Positions 23,620 through 33,901 of a DNA stretch of 64,000 nucleotides are shown here, one piece after another (the stretch's first letter is position 1; each line of letters starts with the position of its first letter). This DNA is from Corynespora cassiicola. Taxonomy: Eukaryota; Ascomycota; Dothideomycetes; Pleosporales; Corynesporascaceae. The notes beneath the pieces were generated by a model that had not been told where the DNA came from, searched no databases, and was given only the letters and a program-made list of their open reading frames with translations. The stretch is from NCBI GenBank assembly GCA_022059125.1, contig JAEUWY010000006.1, forward strand, positions 1,798,001 to 1,862,000. Direction: 5' to 3'. A program made the position numbers and the translations under genes.

Positions 23620-24480
23620 CATCCAACTATTCAGTGCATCATGTTGATCAGTTGAAAGGACGAAGTTCGAATACTCTGGAAACAAACCCATCTATAAACA
23701 GGGCTCTATGATAATTATTATCTGGAATTTCAACCCCCTGGAGACTTTCCTACCCGGAATTCAATATTTCCACAAGACAAGCTCCGTGTTATTAGCACTT
23801 CGATGTTTGACCTCTTTGGAATTCTGAGCTTGTCCCGTGCCTTGACACATCTCTTATTGTTTTCTCAAAGCAGATTGAGGTTCGTGAATTTCTGTTTAGT
23901 TGACTGTATCCGTGGATGAGAGTAAAAGATCGAGTTATACGCTGTATATCATCTCCTGCGATATATTGCTTTTATTTGTTTGCAAATTCTCCATCAATTT
24001 CCCTAATTCTATTATTCTATAGAGTTTTAAACGGTCTCTATACCATTATGATTAATTCTATCTCTCAAAAACTACTTGAACCAGGCCTCATGACCAAGAG
24101 TATTGCACTTCTAGATCACGTGACAAGGCTGAGAGCCTCAGATTATAGCCTTGCTGCCCACGTCAGACCGGTCAGTCAGACCGGTCAAGTTTGTGGCATC
24201 CTTTACAAGTAACAATGTCTATCATTCGTGCCACGATGACTATACCTAGTCCTGATGTCAAGTGGCATGCGTTATCTATACATATGCATACAGCTGGCTC
24301 CAATAGCAGAGCTTGGTACGACACCGCTTTTTGCGTCCTCCTTCTGCATAGTAAATTAAGATAATGATAATAGCCTTATATTTTGAGGCTCTTTAGATTT
24401 GTCTCACTTTTAAAGCCGTAGTTCTCCCAGACTCAGTAGAGCATGTGTATCATCGTTCATATGCTTCTGAGTTTAACGCT
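23620..24480. other. AT-rich intergenic stretch
   Basis: AT-rich with a short tandem GTCAGACCG repeat near 24163-24184. No gene seen. Confidence 0.5.
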
Positions 24481-26496
24481 ATGGCGCGAATATTGAAGGG
24501 TGAATTACGTCCAAACCCTATTATTCAAGTAGAGGGTCAAGATCTCACAAATCAAGGTGGACCTGTATCCATGGATCCAATCAAAGACCTTGACGGCTGG
24601 AAAAGAGGGAAGGATTTCAAAAACCTCAGAGAACTTTTGAAAAAGATTCGAATCAAACATGCAGATGCCAGGAAATACTTTTGGACGGATCGTCTACTGC
24701 GGCAAGCCATAACCCGAGATCGGCTCATTGAAGAATTCAAGAGCTCAGAATATCACCATTCCTGCTCGCTGCAAGATTACAACCTTCTTTTGGACCACAT
24801 CCTTCCCAACATGAGTGACTCAATAGAAGCCAAGAGTGGTGCTTGTAATTCCGTCGAGAGAGATAAATTTGATAAGCCACGCTCCAGAAGCTTTTTCAAA
24901 ATCTTCATTATCCTCGTCTGGTGTGAACAAGCGGGAGATATTGGAAATTTTATCAAACGAAACATCTGTGACGAGGATCTGCCACTCTCTGAATGTGACA
25001 ATCCGACAAAGGTACGATCTTGGAGGGGAGAGTTGACAGAGACACAACGCGAGTGCTTCGGTAATTGGAAAGATCTGCCTCTAGAGACCTTTCAGCGCAT
25101 CCAACACGAAGTCATCATTCCTTACTTTGGACCCCTTCGAGACCAATCCGAAAAAATCAGACACGTAGACTATATCAAAGGGACAATACTACCCTGGATC
25201 GAAAAGGACACAAACAAAGATATGGCTGGCGGTTATGGGAAAGTCTCTTGCGTCACTCCTCATCCCACATCTCATGGATTCCAAGATCTGAAACAGGTCA
25301 AGGCAGCTCGCGGAGTCTTTGCTCGAAAGACTATAATGAAAGATCATCTCGGAAACTTCGAAAATGAAGCGAAGATGCTGCGAATTTTCAGTGGACGCCA
25401 CGACCACCTAATCACACTTTTGATGACATTCACCTTGGATGGCTGTGAAAGCCTCTTATTCCCATGGGCAGAATGTGACCTGGAGATATTCTGGAAGAAA
25501 ACACCAGCGCCATACTCTGATACTACCATGAAAATGGACCCAGAAACAATAGAATGGATGTCTGAACAGATTGTGGGTATAATATCTGCTCTGCACGGAA
25601 TCCACTGTCCTCCACATCTGAATTCGGAAGAGAAGAAATTCGCTCGACACGGGGATATCAAGCCGGAAAACATCTTTTGGTTCCCCTCGAACAATCAATC
25701 CAAAGGCATGCTTGTCATCGGGGATTTTGGAATCTCTTCAATTCATGGCAACAGAAGCAAGTCCAATGTTCCAAATAAAGCACTGCCGGTCACGCCAGAT
25801 TATCGTCCTCCCGAGTGTGACCAGGAAGGAGGTGTTATCTCACGGGCGTTCGATATTTGGACTCTTGGATGTCTGCTTATGGAAATGGTTTGCTGGGCAC
25901 TAGGGGGTTGTTCTATGATTGAAGATTTTGGCAAGGAAAGATCGATGGTGTCATACATTGGTACCAAGACAAACATCTGGTTTGACCTGAACAGGTTGAA
26001 AGGTGGAGGACATGCAGTCATGGTTAAGGAGACTGTGATTCAGGTGAAAGCCCATTTGATATCTTGCGCAGTCAGACGAGCTAATTGTTCGCAGTGGATG
26101 CGCAAGCTCAGCGATCATGAAGGATGCACCGAATACTTTCAGGATCTTCTCAGCATCATACACAATCACATGCTTGTTGTTCTTTCAAGTTCTGCAAACA
26201 GAATCACATCAGAGCAACTTCTGCAAAAGGTCCAGAAGATGCATGCCAAGATACATGATCCTTGCTATAGTTTGAATCCAGGAAGGCGAAAGCAGCGATA
26301 CCCCAATCCTGTGGCAGTCAGGGCTGAGCTCAACCCTAAGGCCAAAGAAAGGATAGAAAATTATAAGAATCTCTTAATGGAGTATGAAGGTCCGCAGGTC
26401 CAAAGGGCTAAGACGCGGCAAGAGATGGAAAATGTGGATGGGATCTTGCAAGGAAACGCACGTTCAACCAACGGATATCTGAAACCACTTGCTTAA
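24481..26496 (+). CDS. Serine/threonine protein kinase-like protein B
   Basis: A single exon of 671 residues; the start at 24481 (MARILKG) is the first ATG of the open frame. Kinase motifs: glycine loop AGGYGKVSCV, ATP lysine in ARKTIMK, catalytic loop ARHGDIKPENIFWF at about residue 391 (non-RD), VIGDFGI as the DFG motif, and RPPE in place of APE. The N-terminal 250 residues contain a FFKIFIILVWCEQAGDIGNFI segment that aligns with the corresponding part of kinase A, followed in both by a DLP triad, so the two are diverged members of one subfamily. After the kinase domain there is a helical region (about 500-600) and a basic tail. It is transcribed away from kinase A. The catalytic set is complete, so an active enzyme is likely; substrates are unknown. 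Confidence 0.8.
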   Translation: MARILKGELRPNPIIQVEGQDLTNQGGPVSMDPIKDLDGWKRGKDFKNLRELLKKIRIKHADARKYFWTDRLLRQAITRDRLIEEFKSSEYHHSCSLQDYNLLLDHILPNMSDSIEAKSGACNSVERDKFDKPRSRSFFKIFIILVWCEQAGDIGNFIKRNICDEDLPLSECDNPTKVRSWRGELTETQRECFGNWKDLPLETFQRIQHEVIIPYFGPLRDQSEKIRHVDYIKGTILPWIEKDTNKDMAGGYGKVSCVTPHPTSHGFQDLKQVKAARGVFARKTIMKDHLGNFENEAKMLRIFSGRHDHLITLLMTFTLDGCESLLFPWAECDLEIFWKKTPAPYSDTTMKMDPETIEWMSEQIVGIISALHGIHCPPHLNSEEKKFARHGDIKPENIFWFPSNNQSKGMLVIGDFGISSIHGNRSKSNVPNKALPVTPDYRPPECDQEGGVISRAFDIWTLGCLLMEMVCWALGGCSMIEDFGKERSMVSYIGTKTNIWFDLNRLKGGGHAVMVKETVIQVKAHLISCAVRRANCSQWMRKLSDHEGCTEYFQDLLSIIHNHMLVVLSSSANRITSEQLLQKVQKMHAKIHDPCYSLNPGRRKQRYPNPVAVRAELNPKAKERIENYKNLLMEYEGPQVQRAKTRQEMENVDGILQGNARSTNGYLKPLA

Positions 26497-26592
26497 TTTG
26501 CATCACTATCAACTCCTAGCTTTAAAGTCGCCAGTAAGTATCATGACGGTACCACAGTCGACTATGAATCTACAGCAGATTACCATAAGTAT

Positions 26593-27035
26593 TCACTGAT
26601 AGTGTTCATATTGTACTGATTGCTTTAATTGCGCGTGTTCAATCTTTCCATTAGTCAGATATTCGCACACATAGAGACATAATCCAAAAGGGGAGTCAAA
26701 ACGAACGCTTGTAAGCTGCCGTGGAATTGTGATTTCGTACCGTCCGCGCGTCCACTGAGTTCTCGTCAGCATTTCTACAACCCAAGCACCTTGGGTGCCG
26801 ACTTACCCTGACTTCGGTCATGTTCGGACCAAAGAGGGTAATCAAGAAGTCATCAATGGCAGGGCCATCGAGGTAACGAGCTTTCAACGAAAATGTAAGC
26901 ATAGTAAATAAAATTAATGGGTTGGTCCCGAAAGAGGTCTATGTCTAATAGTGAGATGCGATGGAGAGTCAGAAGGGTGTTCTGCGCACTGAAGAAGGGC
27001 CGGCTCCAAATATACTGCAGGCGAGCCAGCACCAT
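26593..27035 (-). CDS. Candidate small multi-exon gene, unknown function
   Basis: The best-supported part is the splice of exon ...FGPNMTEVR (ending 26807) to exon WTRGRYEITIPRQL... (26754-26593), through a 52-nt intron with GTAAGT donor, GCTGAC branch and CTCAG acceptor. Upstream, an exon starting at an ATG (27035) can be joined either by a 109-nt intron (about 26989-26881, GTGCGC...AAAG) or, if that is wrong, by assuming a one-base frameshift at the AAA run near 26882. The open frame continues upstream of the ATG to about 27176, so the true start may lie further 5'. The predicted product has no recognised domain. It faces the kinase B gene tail to tail. Treat as a candidate that needs transcript evidence. 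Confidence 0.35.
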
Positions 27036-27450
27036 AGTGTCGTGGCTGCGCGCTATTCGTGAACACCACCAATCGGACAGTTGTGGGACCGTGAATACTC
27101 CTTGCGTGCCACGACGATACTGTTCACCGATGCAAACGAAGGACTGCCACCGCTCCTGGCCAAGAATAATAGTCTCAGGTCTTCCGCCTCATCTTGGCTT
27201 CTTACAGGCAGCACTACTTGACGGCTGGTATTGTAATGACGAAGCCAGGTTAAGTTATTAGCCTCCTTTTAGCCATGCTGTACCAGGATCGGTCACGCAA
27301 CCCCGCCCTCCCCAATTAAACGAAGGGCTCACGAGACACAGCCCACTACCGGGAACTTGGCTCACCGGTCAGCCTGCTGAAAAGCATTTCCTCCCTCTCC
27401 ATCCCCGAAAATTCTTCAACATCTCAACCACCCCTGAATTTTTCGCTACT
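27036..27450. other. Upstream region of the CorA-like gene
   Basis: May contain further 5' exons of the minus-strand candidate (open frames to about 27260). Otherwise promoter of the CorA-like gene. Confidence 0.35.
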
Positions 27451-29633
27451 ATGAATTGGGCACATGATAATGCGACTCTGAGCGATAAAGACCTGATCAA
27501 TGTTTTCCGCTATGATCCACGGGAGTCTACAACTGTCCGGATGTTGACCAGGAATGATGTAAGTCCACGTATGATTTTTAGTTGCAATAAAAACTAACCG
27601 TGCAGTGGCGAAGTGAGATTTCGACCTGTGAAGGAGAAGAGGCATGGAATAAATGGACCGAAAACGTAAAGATTCTCCACTGCCTATATTCGCTATATGT
27701 CCAAGGTTTACAAGGTTTATCGCGCTTCAGAATTTGCCCGGGAGAGACAGCAATGATTCTGGACTTATCTTAATGTCAGTTTGCGTGAGAAAATTGTCAT
27801 CTGTACTGACTGTCAGAGACTGGCCAAAAGGAGCGGTGAACCCAGTCTCGGAGCTCTCCACAAGGCAACTACCGATGATTGGTTACAGCATGCGAACAAA
27901 AGTAACACTCCACAGGCGGGACTTCAAAGAGCAAATACATTTGCGCCCCTGCACCAGAGACCCCTTTTGGATAATGTTGAGACGCATCTGAGGAGTACAA
28001 GGGGGCGACGTGGCGTGCGCACGCTCCCCTTTTCCAGAAATACCTTCGAAAATATAGCACAGAAATTCCACCTTCATGGATCGATTGCACGCGTAATTAG
28101 CCGTGCAGATGTACCTGTGTTTACGTGCGACAAGGTCAATATGTCGCAGCCGGCTTATGGTCTTTCCACCTATAAATTCCGCAAGACCATCCGCTGACCC
28201 TGTCTAGTATGCAATTTTCGGACATCAAACGCATGGGATGCAGACTTCGCTTTATCTCTCACACATTTTCCATCAAAGTGCCTGACTTTTGCCATTGTAT
28301 TTGGCTGCACATCTAGCGTTGAACGGGAAATTATCACCAGGCTAGCGACTCTTCGATCAGAAGTAGCACACCCATTGCTTCTCCCAGCTATCTTGGCAGA
28401 AATAGAACGAGCACGTCATGCGCGACTCGTAGACGACATAGTTGATCAGGTAGAGAACATAATCCTCGAGACGGACGTCCAAATTAACGGCCTGGATGGT
28501 TCTAGAGGCGATGAAGCGGAGAAAAGGGCTAAACGAAAGCGGTCCGTGTACTTGGATATTGCCTACTTACGCAACGGGCTAGTAAGCTGGAACAGCCAAC
28601 TTACCAGGATGCTACAGCATTGTCGTAATCTAAGTCAAGAATACAGCGGCCTGCATATCAATCCTCAAGTACCCCAGAGGCCTTGGCAAAGATGTAAGGA
28701 GTTTGAAAGTAAAGCGACTCTAGAGGAATACTATTATTGTGAGAAGAATGATGTCATATCTGCGGAGATGAGAGATTATTGGCATCGAAAAGAACCAATA
28801 TCAGAGTGGACTACACAGAAATCGAGTGCTTCTCTTATGTCAAGAGACGTTCTAAGGAATGTAGGGGAAAAGATAGAAGGCGGGATAATATCTCTTCGAG
28901 ACGAATATGATGACAAGATTCGAGATTGTACTATGCGCGTAGATGGTATGACTATGGCAACGCAATGGGTAATGAGAATCTCGAACTACTGTGGCCAAGA
29001 CTAACAAAGTTCAGGCTCATGGAGAAACAAATCTCGAAATTGCCCTTGCTACCAACAAAGATTCTAGACACATGAGATCGATTGCTCTCGTCACTATGAT
29101 ATTTCTTCCAGGCACCTTTTTCGCAGTCAGTGGCCGGAAATACACCCACTCGCTACGTTTGTTTTGCTCACAATGTACAGAGCATGTTTTCAATGACCTT
29201 CTTCGACTGGTCTGGGGATAATAGGTCTCCAATCGTTTCTGGATGGCTTTGGATATATTTCTTGTTTACTCTAGTCTTCACTGCCATGACAATTGGTGTG
29301 TGGTACTACATCGTCATATTCAGACCCGCTAAGCAAAGACCGAAAGCCGACGAAGAACAATTACCAATCAAAAAGCCAATAAGACTGGGGCCAACGCACT
29401 CGAAACCAAGATTCTGGAAGCGGCTGTCAATATTCAAACGCAATCCATGGAGGAAATGGAGGAAATGGAGAAAGGACTCTTCTGCAGGATCACCACCAAT
29501 GGAAGACACTACCATGTACCGACGGAGCAATTATTTGGAGCCACCCACCACTTTGAATGCACGTCCCTTAATTATCAATCGGCACCACCATGTCCAGTCC
29601 CAGGTTTACTCTGAGCCTATAACAATGTTGTAA
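27451..29633 (+). pseudogene. CorA-like transporter-domain membrane protein, frame broken by one extra base
   Basis: Exons: 27451-27558, 27606-28159 (interrupted), 28208-28968, 29015-29125 and 29181-29633. The family is a fungal group with a long cytosolic part and a C-terminal two-helix region that resembles CorA magnesium channels; many sit near self-recognition genes. Visible family blocks are FHLHGSIARVI, the SLTHFP segment, EVAHPLLLPAI, LRNGLVSWN, DDKIRDCTMRVDGM, ALVTMIFLPGTFFA (first helix), FSMTFFDW and LWIYFLFTLVF (second helix). Within exon 2 the frame shifts: reading continues as MILDLS then must skip one T (about 27771) to give NVSLREKI; without this a TAA follows at once. No intron can explain it. 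So either the gene is a young pseudogene or the base is an assembly error. The tail has a WRK repeat and is basic. Confidence 0.75.
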
Positions 29634-30645
29634 GCGGAATTCGAACTTTAATCAATATATCAACTACATATTTGTACTAGTAATATGCAGCATAGAGATT
29701 GCAATAATTGGACCTTGGGGAATTCGCCGTCGTAAGCCTGATCAGGGAGCTAGAGGACCCAATTAGGAGTTTACTGAGCGTGAAAAGTCTAGTATCTCTG
29801 CTTGGGCTAAGTTTTATGATTCAGAATATTGGGAAATTTTGTCTGCTCGGTTGACACGAGAATAAAGTGTAACACCCTGTGTTTACATATATATCGACAG
29901 AAGCAATTGACTTTATGTATCTTCGCGAGTTCTTAAGTAGCATTTTGCTCGGACGATGTATTTTTCCTACGCTACAACTTTGATCTAATAGGTCTTCATA
30001 TATCGATGATTAAAAGCGTTAGGAGATAGACTGCCAACCTATAATACTCCCGATACTATAGTCCTCACATGCCTCTAGCACCCGTCAGGTAATTAAATTA
30101 CTTAATATTGTATATCGTGTTTTTAGCTAGGTAGTAGCTAATAAGCTTTTGCTTTATAATACCTTTTTATTTATACGTATACTTTGCTGGTGATTTATAA
30201 GCTCGAAAAGATAATAACTCTGATACCTACTTAGGTTTGAATGTTGTCTATTCTTCTCTTGATCACGCCCAACAGAAAACACCATGGCGAACCCCACCTC
30301 CAGAGCTACCTACGTATATATTCATGACCAGCTAGCTTCCCTTTGACATATTCCTTTATGGCATGAAATGTGCATTAGTGTGTAAGAGCTAATGCGGCGC
30401 TTAGCTTATCGTGCGAGCAAGTCTGCCTAGCAACTTTGTAAATCCATATAATTCATGACTTTCTCTACACAGAATCCCGCGGTCACAACCAATGTTATCA
30501 ACTTATGATTTATTTATTGTTCATGCACTCTTCATTATCATCAAACAGACACCTTCCGGAAAGAAACTATTCCCAGAAATGTGGCCCGCGACAGTACTAT
30601 CATTGAACTGACTCAAGAGCCAGTCGAGAAAACGGACAACCTTGA
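29634..30645. other. AT-rich intergenic stretch
   Basis: Strongly AT-rich, with many TAG/TTA words, the texture of decayed repeats. No gene found. Confidence 0.5.
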
Positions 30646-32922
30646 TCACGTCTTCAAAATATCCGCCGCCACCAAGATGGCATCTGCCGTCTTCTCCACC
30701 CAATCCTGCGCCGCCGCAAAATCATTCCTAAAAGTGATACTCTCGGTGATTCCAGGGAACGTAACTGGAGCGTACCCGGTATCCAAGCCCGGAGCAAAGA
30801 TCAAGTTCTGGAAGAACTCGCGTCCCGGGAGACCGCCCTGGCTGGTAAAACCACGCGAGAAGTCACGTGCCTTGTGGTTGACGACGGCCACGAGCTCGGT
30901 GTCGTTGGTCGAGACAGCAAAGTCGCGGAGCTCGTTGAACTCCTGGGCATAGGTCTCGAAGGTGGAGATGGCATCGGTGAGCTGGGTCAGATCGACGGTG
31001 CCGTTGGAAGAAGCGATGGTCTCGTTGAGCTCGGAAAGATAGGTGTTCAGCTCTGCAGCGTAGTTAAGAGGCTCCAGAGGGAGGACAGGGTCGGAGACAA
31101 GGTGGTACAGCAAGAGGGTAAGATACTGTCCCATGGCCTTGTGGGTATGGAAGCCTGGATCTCCAAAAGTCGACATCCAATGGTAGGAATCGTAGTTAGA
31201 GTGGTAGGGGTAGACAGGGTCTCCAGGGCCACCACCAGCGCCCATATCAATGGCGGAGATACCGCGATGCACGAATGCCGTGTAGTCGCTTCCGCTTCCG
31301 AGAACACCAACCTCTCCAACCAGCTCGGACCAAACATCGAACATAGTTTGGTTCGTAGCTCCGCGGAAAGGGAAAGCGATTTTCTTCATGAGACTCGTGG
31401 CAATGGAATGAAGATCAGGGGTGGCGGAGATATCGGGAATAGGACCCGAAACAGCAACGTCGATGTTGAGATATGACACGGCAGCGTTTTTGAGCCAGGG
31501 GATATACTCCTCCACCCACTCAGTGCTACCAACTAGGCCATATTCCTCAGCGTCCCAACTGCAGAGAACAATGGTGCGCGTAGGCTTCCAGCCAGTCTCT
31601 GTAAGCTTACTGAATGCCTTTGCAAGTTCGATCAGAACGGCACTTCCAGAGTTGGGGTCCGCTGCGCCTCCGATAATCCATGCGTCGCGGTGGTTTCCGA
31701 CGATGATGACCTCGTCTTCGTTGGTACCGTTGATGACACCGACAGTGTTCCAGATGGTCGCATACTGGTCATCCATGACATTGCTCAAAGAAAGAGTAGC
31801 GCCGGCGCCTTGGCCGGTGCTGTAGCTGACGCCGGGAATAGCGCCGACCCATCCGGTGCGATTAACCTCCTCTCCAGTTGTGCCAAAGTCATTCAGGGCC
31901 TGGAGAATTGGTTGGGCATCGGCCCAGGAAATAGGAAGAGAGGGAATCTGGGGGACACTGCCGCTACGATCGGCTCGTGGCGAGTCTTCCTTCGAGACAT
32001 AACCAGGTGTTGTTCTATCTGCTGATCAGCATACAGAAGAGTAAGGGGCAAAGGGATACTGACGGGTCACCTGGGTAGATGCTCAAAAATTGAACACTGC
32101 CTCTCTGTACGCTGGTTGGGTTCCTTGCTGGCCCATCGGGATAGGCTGCAACGCCCTTGGCCTCGGTTACATTTCCATCGTCGCCCGGGTCGCTAAAGAT
32201 AACGGCTCCGATCATACCGTGCTCTTGAGCATTCTTCACCTTCAAGCCTCGGAATGGGCCGCCATACTTGGCAAGCGCAATTTTGCCCTCAAGCTCCACG
32301 CCAAGGGCTTGAAGGCGGTCAAAGTCGACCTGTTGACCTCTTCCGACATAGACGTATTCTGCAGATGCGTTGCCGGTGAAGGAGTAGCCATGGAACGTAG
32401 GGATTCGGTCCGGATAGCTAGAGGTGTCATCTTCTTCCAAAACCGCTTCCTCAAGTGTCGGCGTAAATGTACTGCCGTTGGGGTAGGTCAAGACCAGCGA
32501 GTGGGAGACGGGGTAGTTGAGGAAGACATCTGAGGGTGCATGAGCCGCCGATCGTCATTTGCCGAGCAGTTGCACTTACAGTATTCGTCCAGCCTCGAAG
32601 CAAAGCCGTATTCGCTCCAGCGATCAGCGGTCCACTGGGCCATTGTCTTGTTGCGGCCAGCGATGTGGTCGCCATGGGCTTCGACAAGTCAGGATGAAGC
32701 ACAGCATCATCGAGGCGAGAACATACTGTAGTAATACGACCATGTTGCTATGGAGGTGTTGTCGAACGAATCCAGAAGAATCTGCTCGTTGGGGTCTAGG
32801 ACAGGCGGAAAAGTGACATTGCTGCTCTGCCGCTTGACATGGCTGTGAGGAGCCTTGAAGGACCGCTCGCGCTGGCAAGCTTGTGCGCCAATGGCAGCGA
32901 ATAGCACCAGAGCAGGCCTCAT
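30646..32922 (-). CDS. Secreted M28 peptidase, glutamate carboxypeptidase II-like
   Basis: Four exons on the minus strand: 32922-32727, 32678-32580, 32529-32064 and 32014-30646, giving 709 residues. The start at 32922 begins a short signal peptide (MRPALVLFAAIGAQA). Order of parts: N-terminal region, a PA-type insert (GKIALAKYGG, GVIFSDPGDDG-like), the M28 metallopeptidase domain and a C-terminal dimerisation helix region. The two-zinc site is visible: GNHRDAW with the first His, DPNSG with the bridging Asp, WDAEEYGL with the catalytic Glu and its neighbour, NIDVAV, and PYHSNYDS with the last His. The third intron is best read with a GTCAGT donor and an ATAG acceptor, which restores the family motif PGDPTTPGY. 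These enzymes cleave C-terminal or peptide-linked acidic residues from peptides outside the cell. Several Asn-X-Thr/Ser sites fit secretion. Confidence 0.9.
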
Positions 32923-33901
32923 GTTACTCAATTGAAGGACAGAGGTCACGGATGAAGCCGATGGTGGTCCCCATGGCCGTATTTAAGCGGACAGAGATCA
33001 ATCGGCAATGTATTGCTAAGATAACGTCAACGGTGCAGCGTCATCGGAAGGCGTTTGGTGCGCCGCAGGCCAGGCAACAGGCTGTAGCCGATTCCGAACA
33101 TACACCATGAGCATTTTGACAAAATGGAGGTGACCCTGACAGCAGCTTGTTCCCCATTTTGGCAGGTCGGAGAGATATCAGCGCGGGGTGAGGCCGTGAT
33201 GGCTCTTGGCATATCCCGATGACGGTGGCCTGCAGTGGGGTAACGTGCCTCGGTGGGCAGAGAAGGAGGAGGGAATTCCGCGATTTATCCATTCCGCAGG
33301 CCGCCAGCCGCCGGAGTTGCCCTTGTGGTCGCAGCGCAGCCGCTCTATCGCATTTTTTTCACGCCCATCCTGGCTGCCGCGTCGGCGATGGCGGCCGGAC
33401 GACGACGGGGCTGATAGCGTAGGCAGAGACACAGAGCAAAGGGCGGCTTGTACGTAAGACACGGGCTGAGTCCGGCTGCCAGGTAAACAAAGGCGCCCGC
33501 ACCGCGCCGTGGCCGCAGAGGTTGGGGTGAATGAACAAAGATGGGGTAGCACGGTGGCCAGTCGCCGGTGTCCTCGCAGCGACGTCAGTGAAGGATGCGG
33601 CGCCGGCGGCTGGGGTTGGAGATGGCGCCAAGCCTATTATGGGATTAGCGCAGATCAGCCACAAACACACCCCCGGTGTCCGTGGTGATGGGCACTCTGC
33701 GGCATAAACATCAAACCGATGGGTTGAGCCTCATCAAAAGGCAAGCCCTCACAGAGACCACTAACCACTAACCGCCACAGCAACAGCACACCGGCCCCGC
33801 GACGCCCTTTGTCCGGAGGCTCAACACAACCCGCCTCCTATCCGCGCTCCCTCACCCCTTCCGCTCCTTTACCCGGTACATGCGTGCCTACTTCCCCAAT
33901 C
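32923..33901. other. Divergent promoter region between M28 peptidase and GAS2-domain gene
   Basis: About 1 kb, GC-rich toward 33.3 kb. The GAS2-protein frame is open upstream of its first ATG to about 33809 without an ATG. No separate gene seen. Confidence 0.5.

Noticed and set aside
33809..33901. Upstream extension of the GAS2-domain protein
   Set aside because: Open but without an ATG; the first ATG is at 33902.
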